Part shown: positions 1 to 7,313 of the stretch, in pieces
Position numbering within the stretch: the stretch's first letter is position 1
How the letters are laid out: each line of letters starts with the position of its first letter
NCBI GenBank assembly: GCA_016212845.1
Contig: JACRDR010000062.1
Coordinates: 1-9,237 of the forward strand
DNA from: Elusimicrobiota bacterium
GTDB lineage: Bacteria > Elusimicrobiota > Elusimicrobia > UBA1565 > JACRDR01
Length of the DNA stretch: 9,237 bases
Direction: 5' to 3'
The notes under the pieces: model-generated
The model's database searches: none
The model's input: the letters and a program-made list of their open reading frames with translations, nothing else
What the model was told of the DNA's origin: nothing
Translations under genes and position numbers: made by a program

Positions 1-1959
1 GGAGGTAACGTAGCCCGTGAGCTTCGCCGCATTTCCGAGGTGGAAGTACGGCGACGGCGGCGCCGTGACGAAGCCGCCTTCCACGACCGTCGTGTCGTAG
101 TGGTCGTTGACGTAGGTCGGGTCGTCGTCGTTGTAGTTCGCGTTGACCGTCACCGCGCCGGTCGCGGTGTTGAGGAGGTAGTAGCCGTCGGAAGCCGTCC
201 GGACGCGCGTGCCGTTGGCCTCGACCAGGACGGAGGAGAGGGGAGTCCAGTAGGTGGCGCCGTCGCCGTAGACGTAGCCCTGGATGAAGCCTCCCGTGGC
301 GCTGGACTTCAAGATGCCGTAGTTGTAGCCGGTCTCCGTCCACGACGGAGAGGTCGCCGAATTGGGGATCCACGTGGTGTTGTTCTGCGTCACGACGACG
401 TTGGTGTAGGTCTGGGTGTAATTGCCTTTGGCGACGGTGACCCTCCACGTGCCGGTGGTCACGCCGGTGAGGTAAAAGACGGCGTACTCGGCGTTGGTTC
501 CCATCCCCGAGCTTCCGGCCGTCACGACTTGCGAGTTGCCGTCGTTGGCGAAGACGTACGCCGAGTGGGCCGGGGTGCCGGTGATGGTCGTGAGCGTGCC
601 GCTCGTCGAGTTCCGCGGCCCGTAGAGGATGGGCGAGACGCGCTCGAAATTCGCCGCGGAATCGCGCGTGTTATACGCCGGTCCGTAGGCCATGTTGAGC
701 GAGCCGGTGGTCGCGTAGCGGACGTACTGGTCGTTGTCCGTGAGCGTGCCCATCGCGTCGTTGCCGCAGCTTGGGGCGGGCTGCCCGGTCCCGTTGTCCC
801 AGCAAAAGAAGGTCATGGGGTTGTCCAGGGACGCGAACCCCGGGTCGTTGGGATCGAAGAGCGCGACGGCGCCGTCGCTGTCGTCTTTGCTGGTGTCGGC
901 GCCGACGGAGGAGTAGACGGCGTCGGCGGCGCGGGTGACGCCGCCGATCGTGATGCTCGCGCGGTTGGCGATCAGGTAGAAGCCGTTGGGCGCGATGCTC
1001 GGCGTGATGACGTTGAGTGGGATCTGAGCCGGAGAGTCGGTGTTGTGATTCATGTACCACAGCTGCACGTGGGAGTAGTCCATCAGCCACGTGTAGGTGG
1101 AGGGGTTGTAGACTTCTACGAACTCCGTGGCGCCGGCGTCCGTGGGCGTGGAGGCGACGACCATGCTGATCACCGGCGTGCTCGAGACCCACAGGACGCC
1201 CGCGATCGTGCCGGTCGCGATCTGCGTGAGCTGCTGGGTCGCGACCGTGGTGTAGGCGCCGCGGACGCAGGTCTGGCCGCTGACGACCTTGTCGTAATAC
1301 CCGTCGGCCGAGAACAAAAGGGTGTAGGTGCCTCCCGTCACGGGCATCGACCAGTTGTCCGAGGCGCCGCTGCCGGAAACGGTCTGCCACTCGTTGTTGC
1401 CGACGACTTCCACCCGCGCATTGACGAGCGGCGTCCCGCCGTAGCCGTTCACCTGCCCCTTGAAGCCCGAGTCGAGGTTCGAGGCGTCCGGGTTCGCGTA
1501 GAGCGAGCGCAGCTCGATTTTCTTCCAGATATCGTTGTCCTGCCACCACAGGTAGACGGTCACCAGCTTCAGGCCGGTATCGTAGGAGTTGGAGGTGGCT
1601 TCGGTTACGGTGTTGCTCGAGATCGTGGCGTATGAGATGCGAACCGCGCGGCTGAAGGCCGGCAGGCCCCAGAGCGTGATCGTCTCCTTGGTGTAATTGA
1701 CCCGGTCGTAGGTCAGGTTGGGGGTGAAGTGGCTCTCGACGTCGGTATCCGTGGTTACCAGGAGCTGGTAGTAGCTCATGTTCTTGAGCACCTCCATCCG
1801 CTCCTGGACGAGGTTGGCCGCGATCGTCTTGGACCGGCCGGCCCGGATCGCTTGGGTGATCTGGCGGAAGCTCTGGACCGCCCCGATGACCACGACCGAG
1901 AGGATCATCACCGCGATCATGACTTCGGCGAGGCTGACGCCGCGAGAGCTTTTTATCAT
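1..1959 (-). CDS. Type IV pilin-like (PilV/GspI-type) surface protein with lamin-tail-like and carboxypeptidase-regulatory-like domains, partial
   Basis: An uninterrupted reading frame of 653 codons starts at the ATG at 1959 and runs off the window start with no stop. The N-terminus is a class III prepilin signal: a short basic leader MIKSSRG, then VSLAE with Gly at -1 and Glu at +5, followed by a hydrophobic helix to about residue 28. Residues 30-150 resemble PilV-type minor pilins (AANLVQERMEVLKN, then strands such as LKLVTVYLWW). Residues about 165-250 look like a carboxypeptidase-regulatory-like beta domain (GTPLVNARVEVVG, then GTYTLLFSADGYY). Residues about 262-442 resemble a lamin-tail domain: TEFVEVYNPS at 278-287, APNGFYLIANR, and a closing FERVSP. 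Further regulatory-like beta domains lie at about 454-535 and 555-640, and another begins at KLTGYVTS. An in-frame TAA upstream fixes the start region; there is no Shine-Dalgarno. It would be processed by prepilin peptidase and exposed outside the cell. Pilin identity is firm; domain names rest on motif recognition. By eye it is less GC-extreme than its neighbours. Confidence 0.88.
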   Translation of the reverse strand, partial: MIKSSRGVSLAEVMIAVMILSVVVIGAVQSFRQITQAIRAGRSKTIAANLVQERMEVLKNMSYYQLLVTTDTDVESHFTPNLTYDRVNYTKETITLWGLPAFSRAVRISYATISSNTVTEATSNSYDTGLKLVTVYLWWQDNDIWKKIELRSLYANPDASNLDSGFKGQVNGYGGTPLVNARVEVVGNNEWQTVSGSGASDNWSMPVTGGTYTLLFSADGYYDKVVSGQTCVRGAYTTVATQQLTQIATGTIAGVLWVSSTPVISMVVASTPTDAGATEFVEVYNPSTYTWLMDYSHVQLWYMNHNTDSPAQIPLNVITPSIAPNGFYLIANRASITIGGVTRAADAVYSSVGADTSKDDSDGAVALFDPNDPGFASLDNPMTFFCWDNGTGQPAPSCGNDAMGTLTDNDQYVRYATTGSLNMAYGPAYNTRDSAANFERVSPILYGPRNSTSGTLTTITGTPAHSAYVFANDGNSQVVTAGSSGMGTNAEYAVFYLTGVTTGTWRVTVAKGNYTQTYTNVVVTQNNTTWIPNSATSPSWTETGYNYGILKSSATGGFIQGYVYGDGATYWTPLSSVLVEANGTRVRTASDGYYLLNTATGAVTVNANYNDDDPTYVNDHYDTTVVEGGFVTAPPSPYFHLGNAAKLTGYVTS

Positions 1960-1974
1960 TGATTTGCTGGCGAT

Positions 1975-2003
1975 AATGTAGGGCTTGCACCCTGCAAAGT
2001 CAA
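1975..2003 (-). promoter_or_regulatory. Candidate promoter of the pilin-like gene, with a palindrome in its spacer
   Basis: On the minus strand TTGACT (1998-2003) and TACATT (1975-1980) are separated by exactly 17 nt. The -35 matches the sigma-70 consensus at 5 of 6 positions and the -10 at 4 of 6. The -10 ends 15 nt before the ATG at 1959, so the 5' leader would be only about 8-10 nt and carries no Shine-Dalgarno. The spacer contains the perfect inverted repeat TTGCA-CCC-TGCAA (1985-1997), a possible operator. Confidence 0.45.
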
Positions 2004-2024
2004 GGCGAGTTTAGTCACCGCGGG

Positions 2025-3905
2025 TCAGCGGCGGCGGAGGGCGCTAAGGCGATCGAGTCCCTGGGCGGCGGGGGGATAGCCCTTCCGGCGGGAGAGGGCG
2101 GCCGCGTAATAGGCCGCCGCCTCATCCCGCCGCCCCGTCCTTTCCAGGAAGAGGCCGTACGAGACGTACGGGACGGGATCCGCCCCCGCCAGGGCGATCG
2201 CGCGCCGGTAGGCCTCCTCCGCCTCCCGGTTCCTCTTCAAATCCCTATAGAGCGCGCCCAGGTTCACCCACGCTTCCACATAGTCCGGATCGAGCCGCAC
2301 CGCCTCCCGGTAGGCTTCCAGGGCTGCAACGCTGCGGCCCGCCGCCGCGTGGAGGCCGCCCAGCGCGAAGCGAAAAACGGGGTTCGACGGCGAGAGGGAG
2401 ACGGCGAGTTCGAGATGCTCGCGGGCGGCGCCCGGGTCCCGGCCCGCCTCGGACGTCCCGAGCGCGAGCCAGCCTTCGGCGAACCCGGGATGGAGCGTCA
2501 CCGCCGCCTTCAGTTCTCGGTCGGCGCCGGGGAGGTCTCCGAGCCGGCTCAGGAGTACGGCGCGCGTGTAGCGCGCGCGGGGGCTCAGGGCCGGCTCGGG
2601 CGCGTTCAAGAAGAGCGTCTCGTCCGATCTCCAGTCGAGGTTTCGCATGAAGGTACGGGCGCCCCAGGCGGCGAGCACCGCCGCGGCGAGCGCCCACGGG
2701 ATCCTCTTTCGAAACCGTTCGTACGCCGCGCCGAGCGCCCAGGCGAAGCCGGCCAAGACGAGATACAGATAGCGGTCGGCGACCGGATTGACGAGCGGCA
2801 CGAGCCCCGAGACGGGGAGCAGCGCGACGAGGCACCACGCCGCGCCGAAGCCCGCCGGCCGGCGTCGAACCGCGAGCGCGATCGCGCCCGCCGACATCGC
2901 GAGGGCGAACAGCAGCGCGGCCGCTCCCCGGAACGTTCCGGGCCGCAGGACCGCCAAGCCGCGGTCGACGACCCAGACGGAGGGCCACGCGAGCCGCCCC
3001 GCGTAGCCGGCGACCGCTCCCGCGAGCGTCGCGGCCCACGCCGGGTACTCGGAGTAGAACGCGGTCCACGACGGAGCGGATGGAGGCGCCTTGGCGCCGC
3101 CTCGAACCGGCGGCAGGGGCAGCACTTCTCCCGACGGCGCGGAGGCGAAAGCGCGCTGGAGCGCTCGGCGGGCCGGCGAGAACTCGATGCCGAAGGACCC
3201 GTAGCGCGGCGTCCAGAACGAGACGAAGGCGAGGCCGACCGCGGCGTAGAGGACCGCGGCCGCGAGCATCCGTTTTCGCCTCCCGGCCGGCTCGGGGAAC
3301 GACCATTCCGAAAGCCCGGCCAGGAGCGGCAGGACCGCCGCGCTCTCCTTCGACAGCAGGCCGAGCCCGAGGGCCAGGGCCGACGCGGCGACGAGGGCCG
3401 GGGCGGTTCGCGCCCGCAGATACGCGAACAGGCCGGCGAAGACGAAGAACGCCGCGAGGAGATCGCTGCGGAACGCGACGGCGTCGACCGCCTCCGTCGC
3501 GGCCGGATGAAGGGCGAAGGCGAGAGCGGCCACGAGGGCGGAGGAGCCCGGCAGGAGCATCGCGCCGAGGACGTAGACCCACGCGGTGTTGGCCGCGTGC
3601 AGGAGAACGCTGCTCAAATGGTAGCCCGAAGCGTTGCCGCTCCACAGCGCGCGGTCGACGAGAAGAGAGGCGAGGAGGATGGGCCGCGAGCCGGCCGTCA
3701 CCGCATGCGGGCGAAGATAGAAGCGCGGGTCGGCGAGATGCTTCAGGTTCCGGGGGTCCTGCACGAACGCGTTGTTCTCGACGAGGGCGTGATCGTCGAA
3801 CGTGAATCCGTTGGGCAGCGAGTTCGCGTAGACGAGCAGCGCGGCGCATGCCGCCAGACCGCCTTCGAAGAGCCGCCGCGAAAACTCAGCCGAGGGCGAG
3901 CGCAT
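2025..3905 (-). CDS. TMTC/DUF1736-like multi-pass membrane protein with C-terminal TPR repeats (putative GT-C glycosyltransferase)
   Basis: A 626-residue protein. After a first membrane helix (about 15-30) comes YANSLPNGFTFDDHALVENN, with the Asp-Asp pair at 37-38 in the first external loop, as in GT-C enzymes that use lipid-linked sugars. Other TMTC-like signatures follow: HPAATEAV with a downstream RSDLL (133-150), LSKE (184-187), DRYLYLV (377-383) and a W-x5-LF segment (425-432). Many hydrophobic helices cover 100-410. From about 445 to 610 there are four to five TPR-like units, for example AYREAVRLDPDYVEAWVNLG (531-550). In eukaryotes TMTC proteins are O-mannosyltransferases; bacterial relatives are mostly uncharacterised, so transfer of a sugar to a surface protein is inference. 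The start overlaps the end of the GT4 gene by 20 nt and has a strong Shine-Dalgarno. It is the last gene of the overlapping unit. Confidence 0.85.
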   Translation of the reverse strand: MRSPSAEFSRRLFEGGLAACAALLVYANSLPNGFTFDDHALVENNAFVQDPRNLKHLADPRFYLRPHAVTAGSRPILLASLLVDRALWSGNASGYHLSSVLLHAANTAWVYVLGAMLLPGSSALVAALAFALHPAATEAVDAVAFRSDLLAAFFVFAGLFAYLRARTAPALVAASALALGLGLLSKESAAVLPLLAGLSEWSFPEPAGRRKRMLAAAVLYAAVGLAFVSFWTPRYGSFGIEFSPARRALQRAFASAPSGEVLPLPPVRGGAKAPPSAPSWTAFYSEYPAWAATLAGAVAGYAGRLAWPSVWVVDRGLAVLRPGTFRGAAALLFALAMSAGAIALAVRRRPAGFGAAWCLVALLPVSGLVPLVNPVADRYLYLVLAGFAWALGAAYERFRKRIPWALAAAVLAAWGARTFMRNLDWRSDETLFLNAPEPALSPRARYTRAVLLSRLGDLPGADRELKAAVTLHPGFAEGWLALGTSEAGRDPGAAREHLELAVSLSPSNPVFRFALGGLHAAAGRSVAALEAYREAVRLDPDYVEAWVNLGALYRDLKRNREAEEAYRRAIALAGADPVPYVSYGLFLERTGRRDEAAAYYAAALSRRKGYPPAAQGLDRLSALRRR

Positions 3906-4842
3906 AGAGCTCCTCGAAGCGGCGGGCGACGGCAGGCCAGGTGTACGTGCGCGCCCTCGCCCGGGCGGCGGCGCCGAGACGGCGGCGCAGCGCGGCGTCG
4001 GCGGCCAGCCGCGTCATGGCGCGTGCGAGCGCCTCCACGTCGCCGGGCGGCACCAGCAGGCCCGCGCGGCCGCCGTTGAGCAGTTCCGGCACGCCGCCCG
4101 TTCGCGAGGCGACGATGGGCTTGCCCGCGTCGAGCGCCTCGAGCACCGCGAGCGGCGAGTTCTCCCGGCGGGAAGGCAGCGCGAAGAAGAGCGAGCGCTC
4201 GAGCAGGCGGCGCAGCCGGGACGGCGCGACCTCTCCGGCGAAGCGGACGCCGCCGCCCAAGCCCAGAGTTTCGGCGAACCGGCGCAGGCCGCCCCCGAGT
4301 TGGTCCCGCCCGCAGAGGAGCAGCTCGAAGCGCGCGCCCGCGTCCCGCGCCCGGGCGTACGCCATCAGCAGAACGTCCACTCCTTTATAAGGAGCGAGGC
4401 GGGAGGCGCAGAGTGCGTACGGGTTCTTGGGCGCGGCCCCCCGCCCCGGGGCGGGAGAGATCCCGTAGCCGACGACCGAAGACTTGCGCGCGATCGCGGG
4501 AAAGGACGCGCGCGCCTGCGCGAGGCTGGCCTCGGATACCGCGCTCACGCGGCGAGCGAGCCCGAGGAGGCCGCGCAGGCCGCGCGCGTGCGGGAGATAG
4601 TCGGGAAGGACGAGGTGAAGCGTCGCCACGACCGGAGTCTTCGCGCGGGCCGCCGCTTTCGCCAGGGCGGCCTGCGAGCGTCCGAAGACGTGGCAGTGCC
4701 AGAGATCGTGGCGGCGGAAAGGGGGAACGGTCTCGAAGACGTCGACGCGGTGCCCGCGGGCGCGAAGCGCGCGAGCGAGCCCGCGCGCGATCGCGCGATC
4801 GGTCGGGTCGGAGAGCTTAAATCCCGCGAGGGCGACCCTAAT
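3886..4842 (-). CDS. GT4-family glycosyltransferase, probable non-canonical ATT start
   Basis: With the start placed at ATT 4842 this is a 318-residue GT-B fold enzyme. The N-terminal Rossmann strand is (M)RVALAGFKLSD, followed by ARALRARGHRVDVF. The C-terminal nucleotide-sugar domain has CASRLAPYKG (Arg148, Lys153), then the E-x7-E motif ENSPLAVLE (Glu227 and Glu235) and the usual DAGKPIVASRTGGVPELL. These are retaining GT4 glycosyltransferase marks: it would move a sugar from a nucleotide donor in the cytoplasm; the acceptor is unknown. The length suits a compact GT4. The start is a problem: there is no ATG, GTG or TTG in frame between the first beta strand and an ATG at 4923. That ATG would add 27 low-complexity Ser/Arg residues encoded entirely within the preceding peptide gene. 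ATT at 4842 sits where Met is expected and overlaps the peptide's TAG by one base (ATTAG). Family call is firm; the start is uncertain. Confidence 0.85.
   Translation of the reverse strand: MRVALAGFKLSDPTDRAIARGLARALRARGHRVDVFETVPPFRRHDLWHCHVFGRSQAALAKAAARAKTPVVATLHLVLPDYLPHARGLRGLLGLARRVSAVSEASLAQARASFPAIARKSSVVGYGISPAPGRGAAPKNPYALCASRLAPYKGVDVLLMAYARARDAGARFELLLCGRDQLGGGLRRFAETLGLGGGVRFAGEVAPSRLRRLLERSLFFALPSRRENSPLAVLEALDAGKPIVASRTGGVPELLNGGRAGLLVPPGDVEALARAMTRLAADAALRRRLGAAARARARTYTWPAVARRFEELYALALG
3910..3915 (-). promoter_or_regulatory. Ribosome binding site GAGGAG for the TMTC-like gene
   Basis: GAGGAG on the minus strand lies 4 nt upstream of the ATG at 3905, inside the last codons of the GT4 gene. 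It fixes this start and suggests translational coupling of the two genes. Confidence 0.7.
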
Positions 4843-4954
4843 CGCCTTCGACGATCGAGAGGACGCCGTGCTTGGAGAGCTGGGGCTTCTTGTACGGCTT
4901 TTTCCCGCGCTTCTTGGCGTCATCCTTCGGCTTGTCCTTGCGCTTGTCGGTCAT
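4838..4954 (-). CDS. RiPP-type precursor or leader peptide with YxxPxLxxxG motif (38 aa)
   Basis: A small gene between the aminotransferase and the GT4. The N-terminal half is highly charged, rich in Lys, Asp and Arg (residues 1-19), with no hydrophobic signal. Then comes YKKPQLSKHG (21-30), an exact match to YxxPxLxxxG, the leader motif that lasso-peptide-type precursors present to PqqD-like recognition elements. After Gly30 only VLSIVEGD remains before the TAG, so there is little or no separate core. Translation is supported by AAGGA (4961-4965) six nt upstream of the ATG, and by overlap of this ATG with the aminotransferase TGA (ATGA at 4951-4954). A PqqD-like protein and a radical SAM enzyme are encoded upstream in the same unit. 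It could be a precursor whose last residues are modified, a leader-only scaffold, or a remnant. Motif and coupling are seen; substrate status is inferred. Confidence 0.78.
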   Translation of the reverse strand: MTDKRKDKPKDDAKKRGKKPYKKPQLSKHGVLSIVEGD

Positions 4955-6072
4955 GCCCGGTCCTTGAAGGCGCGGAGCGCGTTCGCGACGCGTCCGGCCT
5001 CGGAGTCGGTGAGGCCCGGATAGAATGGCAGATACAGGAGCTCGCTCGCCAGTCCCTCGGCGACGGGGAGCGCGCGGCGATGCGCCTTGAAGGGCGCGAG
5101 AAGATGGTTGGGCCGCAGCCAGTCGTCGGTCCGGACTCCCTGAGCCCGCAGATGCGCCCGAAGCGCTCGTTTGCGGCCGCCGCCGACCCGGACCGCGAAG
5201 CACGCCGGGACGACCGAGGCGTACGCCCGGCGAGCGAGCAGGGACAGCCGTCCGCCGATCGCCTCGCGATACGTTTGGTCGAGCGCTTCCAGCCGCGCGC
5301 GCGTCTCGGCCCAGCGCTCGAATTGGGCCAAACCGACGGCGGCGGCAAGATCGTTGAGGCGGTACGGCCAGCCCCGCTCGGACAGGTCCCTGGGCCGTTC
5401 GTCCGGGCCCGCGCCGTCGTCCTGCCCGAGATTGCGCAGGCGCTTGAGGCGAGCGGCGTCCGCTTCCCGGCGGACGAGGACCGCGCCGCCGTCGAGCGTG
5501 GTCAGGACTTTGCGGCCGAACGAGAAGCAGCCGAAGTCGCCGAGGCCGCCGAGCGGCTTTCCCTTGTACGCGCTCCCGAGCGGCGCCGAGGCGCAGGCGT
5601 CCTCGATCAGGGGGACGCCGCGCTCGCGCGCGAGCCGGCGCAGCGCGTCCATGTCGCAGGGGTGGCCGTTGAAGTGGACCGCGACGATCGCGCGCGCGCG
5701 GCGCCCGAGACGCTCCGCGACGCGGCGCGGATCGAGGTTCCCGGTGTCCTCTTCGACGTCGCAGAAGACGGGCTCGGCGCCCGCGTAGCGGATCGCGCGG
5801 CTCGTCGCGGGGGAGGTGAGCGGGGTCGTGATCACTTCGCCGCCCTTCACGCCGGCGAGTTCGAGCGCGAGATGGACCGCCGCGGTTCCCGAGGAGACGG
5901 CCGAGGCGTGCGGCGTTCCCGCCGCGCGCGCGACGCGCTGCTCGACGAGGCGCGCGTAGACGCCGGTGCCTATCCAGCCGCTCTCGAACGCCGCGCGGAC
6001 GGCCGCGGCGTCCGCGGCGTTCAGGCCGGGCTTAAACGCGCGGACGGTTTCGGGTGCTTGTGTGCGCTCCAT
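4951..6072 (-). CDS. DegT/DnrJ/EryC1/StrS-family PLP-dependent aminotransferase
   Basis: A 373-residue fold-type I PLP enzyme of normal length for the sugar aminotransferase family. Seen in order: SGTAAVHLAL (61-70, phosphate binding), a conserved VHFNGHPCDMD (132-142), IEDACASAPLGS (156-167, Asp158 pairing with the cofactor ring nitrogen), FSFGRKVLTTLDGG (183-196) with the presumed PLP lysine Lys188, and WPYRLNDLAAAVGLAQFE (235-252). The lysine is present, so it should be catalytic rather than a dehydratase variant. The family usually aminates nucleotide-linked keto-sugars with Glu or Gln as donor; some members act in other natural-product routes. The ATG at 6072 lies inside the radical SAM gene (52-nt overlap), with GAGG (6083-6086) 10 nt upstream; the frame stays open further upstream but there it is antisense-like low-quality protein. 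The 3' end shares ATGA with the leader peptide gene. Substrate cannot be named. Confidence 0.92.
   Translation of the reverse strand: MERTQAPETVRAFKPGLNAADAAAVRAAFESGWIGTGVYARLVEQRVARAAGTPHASAVSSGTAAVHLALELAGVKGGEVITTPLTSPATSRAIRYAGAEPVFCDVEEDTGNLDPRRVAERLGRRARAIVAVHFNGHPCDMDALRRLARERGVPLIEDACASAPLGSAYKGKPLGGLGDFGCFSFGRKVLTTLDGGAVLVRREADAARLKRLRNLGQDDGAGPDERPRDLSERGWPYRLNDLAAAVGLAQFERWAETRARLEALDQTYREAIGGRLSLLARRAYASVVPACFAVRVGGGRKRALRAHLRAQGVRTDDWLRPNHLLAPFKAHRRALPVAEGLASELLYLPFYPGLTDSEAGRVANALRAFKDRA
4961..4965 (-). promoter_or_regulatory. Ribosome binding site AAGGA for the leader peptide gene
   Basis: AAGGA on the minus strand is 6 nt upstream of the peptide ATG at 4954, within the final codons of the aminotransferase. 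It supports real translation of this short gene. Confidence 0.6.
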
Positions 6073-7313
6073 CGGGATTTCGCCTCGAGATAAAGTTTTT
6101 CGATCTCGGCGGCGGACAAACATTCGTTTCTCATCGACGGACGGCTGGTCGTCAGACGCCGCGGGTCGGCCGCGCTGATCCAGCCGCGTTCCTTGGCCAT
6201 GGCGGCGAGGGGGGTGCCGGGGAACGGGGTCGCCATCGAAAAGCTGGCCCAGTCGGTGTCGAGCTCGAGCGCGAAATCGATCAACGCGCGCGCGGAGGCC
6301 TTCGTTTCTCCGGGCAGGCCGATCACATAGAGCGCGTAGCTGAGGAGGCCGTTCCGCTTGAGCGCGGCGACCTTGCGCTTGAACTCGCGGCGGCCGAGTT
6401 CCGGGCGCCCCATCGCCTTCAGCGCGGCGGGATTGAGCGACTCGACGCCGAAGATCACGCGCATGCAGCCCGCGCGCGCCATGAGCCACATCAGTCCCTC
6501 GTCGAGCGTGTCCAGCCGGGTTTCGCAGCCCCAGGCCAGCGGAGTCCCGGCTTCGAGCAGCGCCTCGCAGAGCGCGACGGTCCGGGCGCGATTCATCGTG
6601 AACTCGGGGTCGCGCAGGAGCACGAACTTGAGGCCGTGGCGCTCGCGCAGGGCGGAAAACTCCCGCACGACCGAAGTCTCCGAGCGCGCGCGCCATTTGG
6701 AGCCCTGGGTGACGGGGTAAGAGCAGTAGCCGCAGCGGAACGCGCAGCCCCAGCTCGTCTGCGTCGTGACGTAGGAGTATCGGCGGAAATCGACGAGGTC
6801 CCACCGAGGGACCGGCAGCGCGTCGAGGTCCTCCTCGGAGGCGGGGCGGCCGCGAAGCCCTTCGGCCGAGCCGCGCCGCGCGAGCTCCAGGAAGACCGAG
6901 GGAGCGTCGCCCGCGAGCGCCAAGTCGGCGGCCCCGCGGGCCTCCGCCCCGTAGACTTCCGCCGACAGCGCGGGCCCGTAGACGGCGACCTTCGCGCCGC
7001 AGCGCTTCTTGATCGCGCGGGCTATTTCGAGATCGTGCGGAAGCGATTCGACCGCCGTCCGGAGGATCGCCCACGAGGGCTTCCGCTTAGCGACCTCCGA
7101 GACGCAGCGCTCGGGCGAGTGCTCCTCGAGCACCGAGTCGACGAGGCTCGCCTCGAAACCGTGGTCGAGCAGGAGCGACGCGGCGTGGAAGAGGTCGAGC
7201 GTCGGAACTTTAAGCCGGCTCTCGCGGCAGAACTCGCCGTAGCCGCCGTGGGAGTGCTTGAAGCTGACGAAGCCCGGAGGGCTAGGGGGATCGACGAAGA
7301 CGAAGCGGCTCAC
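6021..7313 (-). CDS. Cobalamin-binding-type radical SAM protein
   Basis: A 430-residue protein with the architecture of B12-binding radical SAM enzymes. Residues 1-145 form a Rossmann-like domain (VFVDPPSPPG at the N-terminus, KVAVYGPALSAEVYG at 108-122) with no DxHxxG cobalamin motif. The radical SAM core starts near 180 with the cluster motif CAFRCGYC (Cys190, Cys194, Cys197), then GVES (289-292), YVIGLPGET (329-337) and ATPFPGTPLA (361-370). It should bind a 4Fe-4S cluster and SAM; methylation or another radical step on a peptide or lipid-sugar is possible. The start is GTG at 7313, overlapping the PqqD stop as GTGA; the next gene starts inside its 3' end. The neighbouring PqqD-like protein and leader-motif peptide suggest a peptide substrate, but lipid or hopanoid-type substrates are common in this superfamily, so this is inference. 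Confidence 0.9.
   Translation of the reverse strand: MSRFVFVDPPSPPGFVSFKHSHGGYGEFCRESRLKVPTLDLFHAASLLLDHGFEASLVDSVLEEHSPERCVSEVAKRKPSWAILRTAVESLPHDLEIARAIKKRCGAKVAVYGPALSAEVYGAEARGAADLALAGDAPSVFLELARRGSAEGLRGRPASEEDLDALPVPRWDLVDFRRYSYVTTQTSWGCAFRCGYCSYPVTQGSKWRARSETSVVREFSALRERHGLKFVLLRDPEFTMNRARTVALCEALLEAGTPLAWGCETRLDTLDEGLMWLMARAGCMRVIFGVESLNPAALKAMGRPELGRREFKRKVAALKRNGLLSYALYVIGLPGETKASARALIDFALELDTDWASFSMATPFPGTPLAAMAKERGWISAADPRRLTTSRPSMRNECLSAAEIEKLYLEAKSRWSAHKHPKPSARLSPA

Noticed and set aside
671..1990. Minus-strand frame of 439 codons overlapping the pilin-like gene
   Set aside because: Arg/His/Gln-rich translation in another frame; the overlapping frame from 1959 has a prepilin signal and recognisable domains.
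1960..2024. Intrinsic terminator between the TMTC-like gene and the pilin-like gene
   Set aside because: The only inverted repeat (1985-1997) is 5 bp per arm, with no following T-run on the minus strand; it fits an operator better.
2349..4079. Long plus-strand frame antisense to the TMTC-like gene
   Set aside because: Arg/Glu/Gly-rich low-complexity translation with no domain, antisense to a well-supported gene; a normal by-product of high GC.
4838..4954. Programmed -1 frameshift joining the peptide to the GT4
   Set aside because: The GT4 frame is +1 relative to the peptide, and GGGAAAAAG at about 4900 is not a good slippery site for that direction; kept only as a minor alternative for the start problem.
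6073..7074. Upstream extension of the aminotransferase to an ATG at 7074
   Set aside because: The extension is Arg-rich antisense-like sequence in a frame shifted from the radical SAM gene; the family N-terminus begins near the ATG at 6072.
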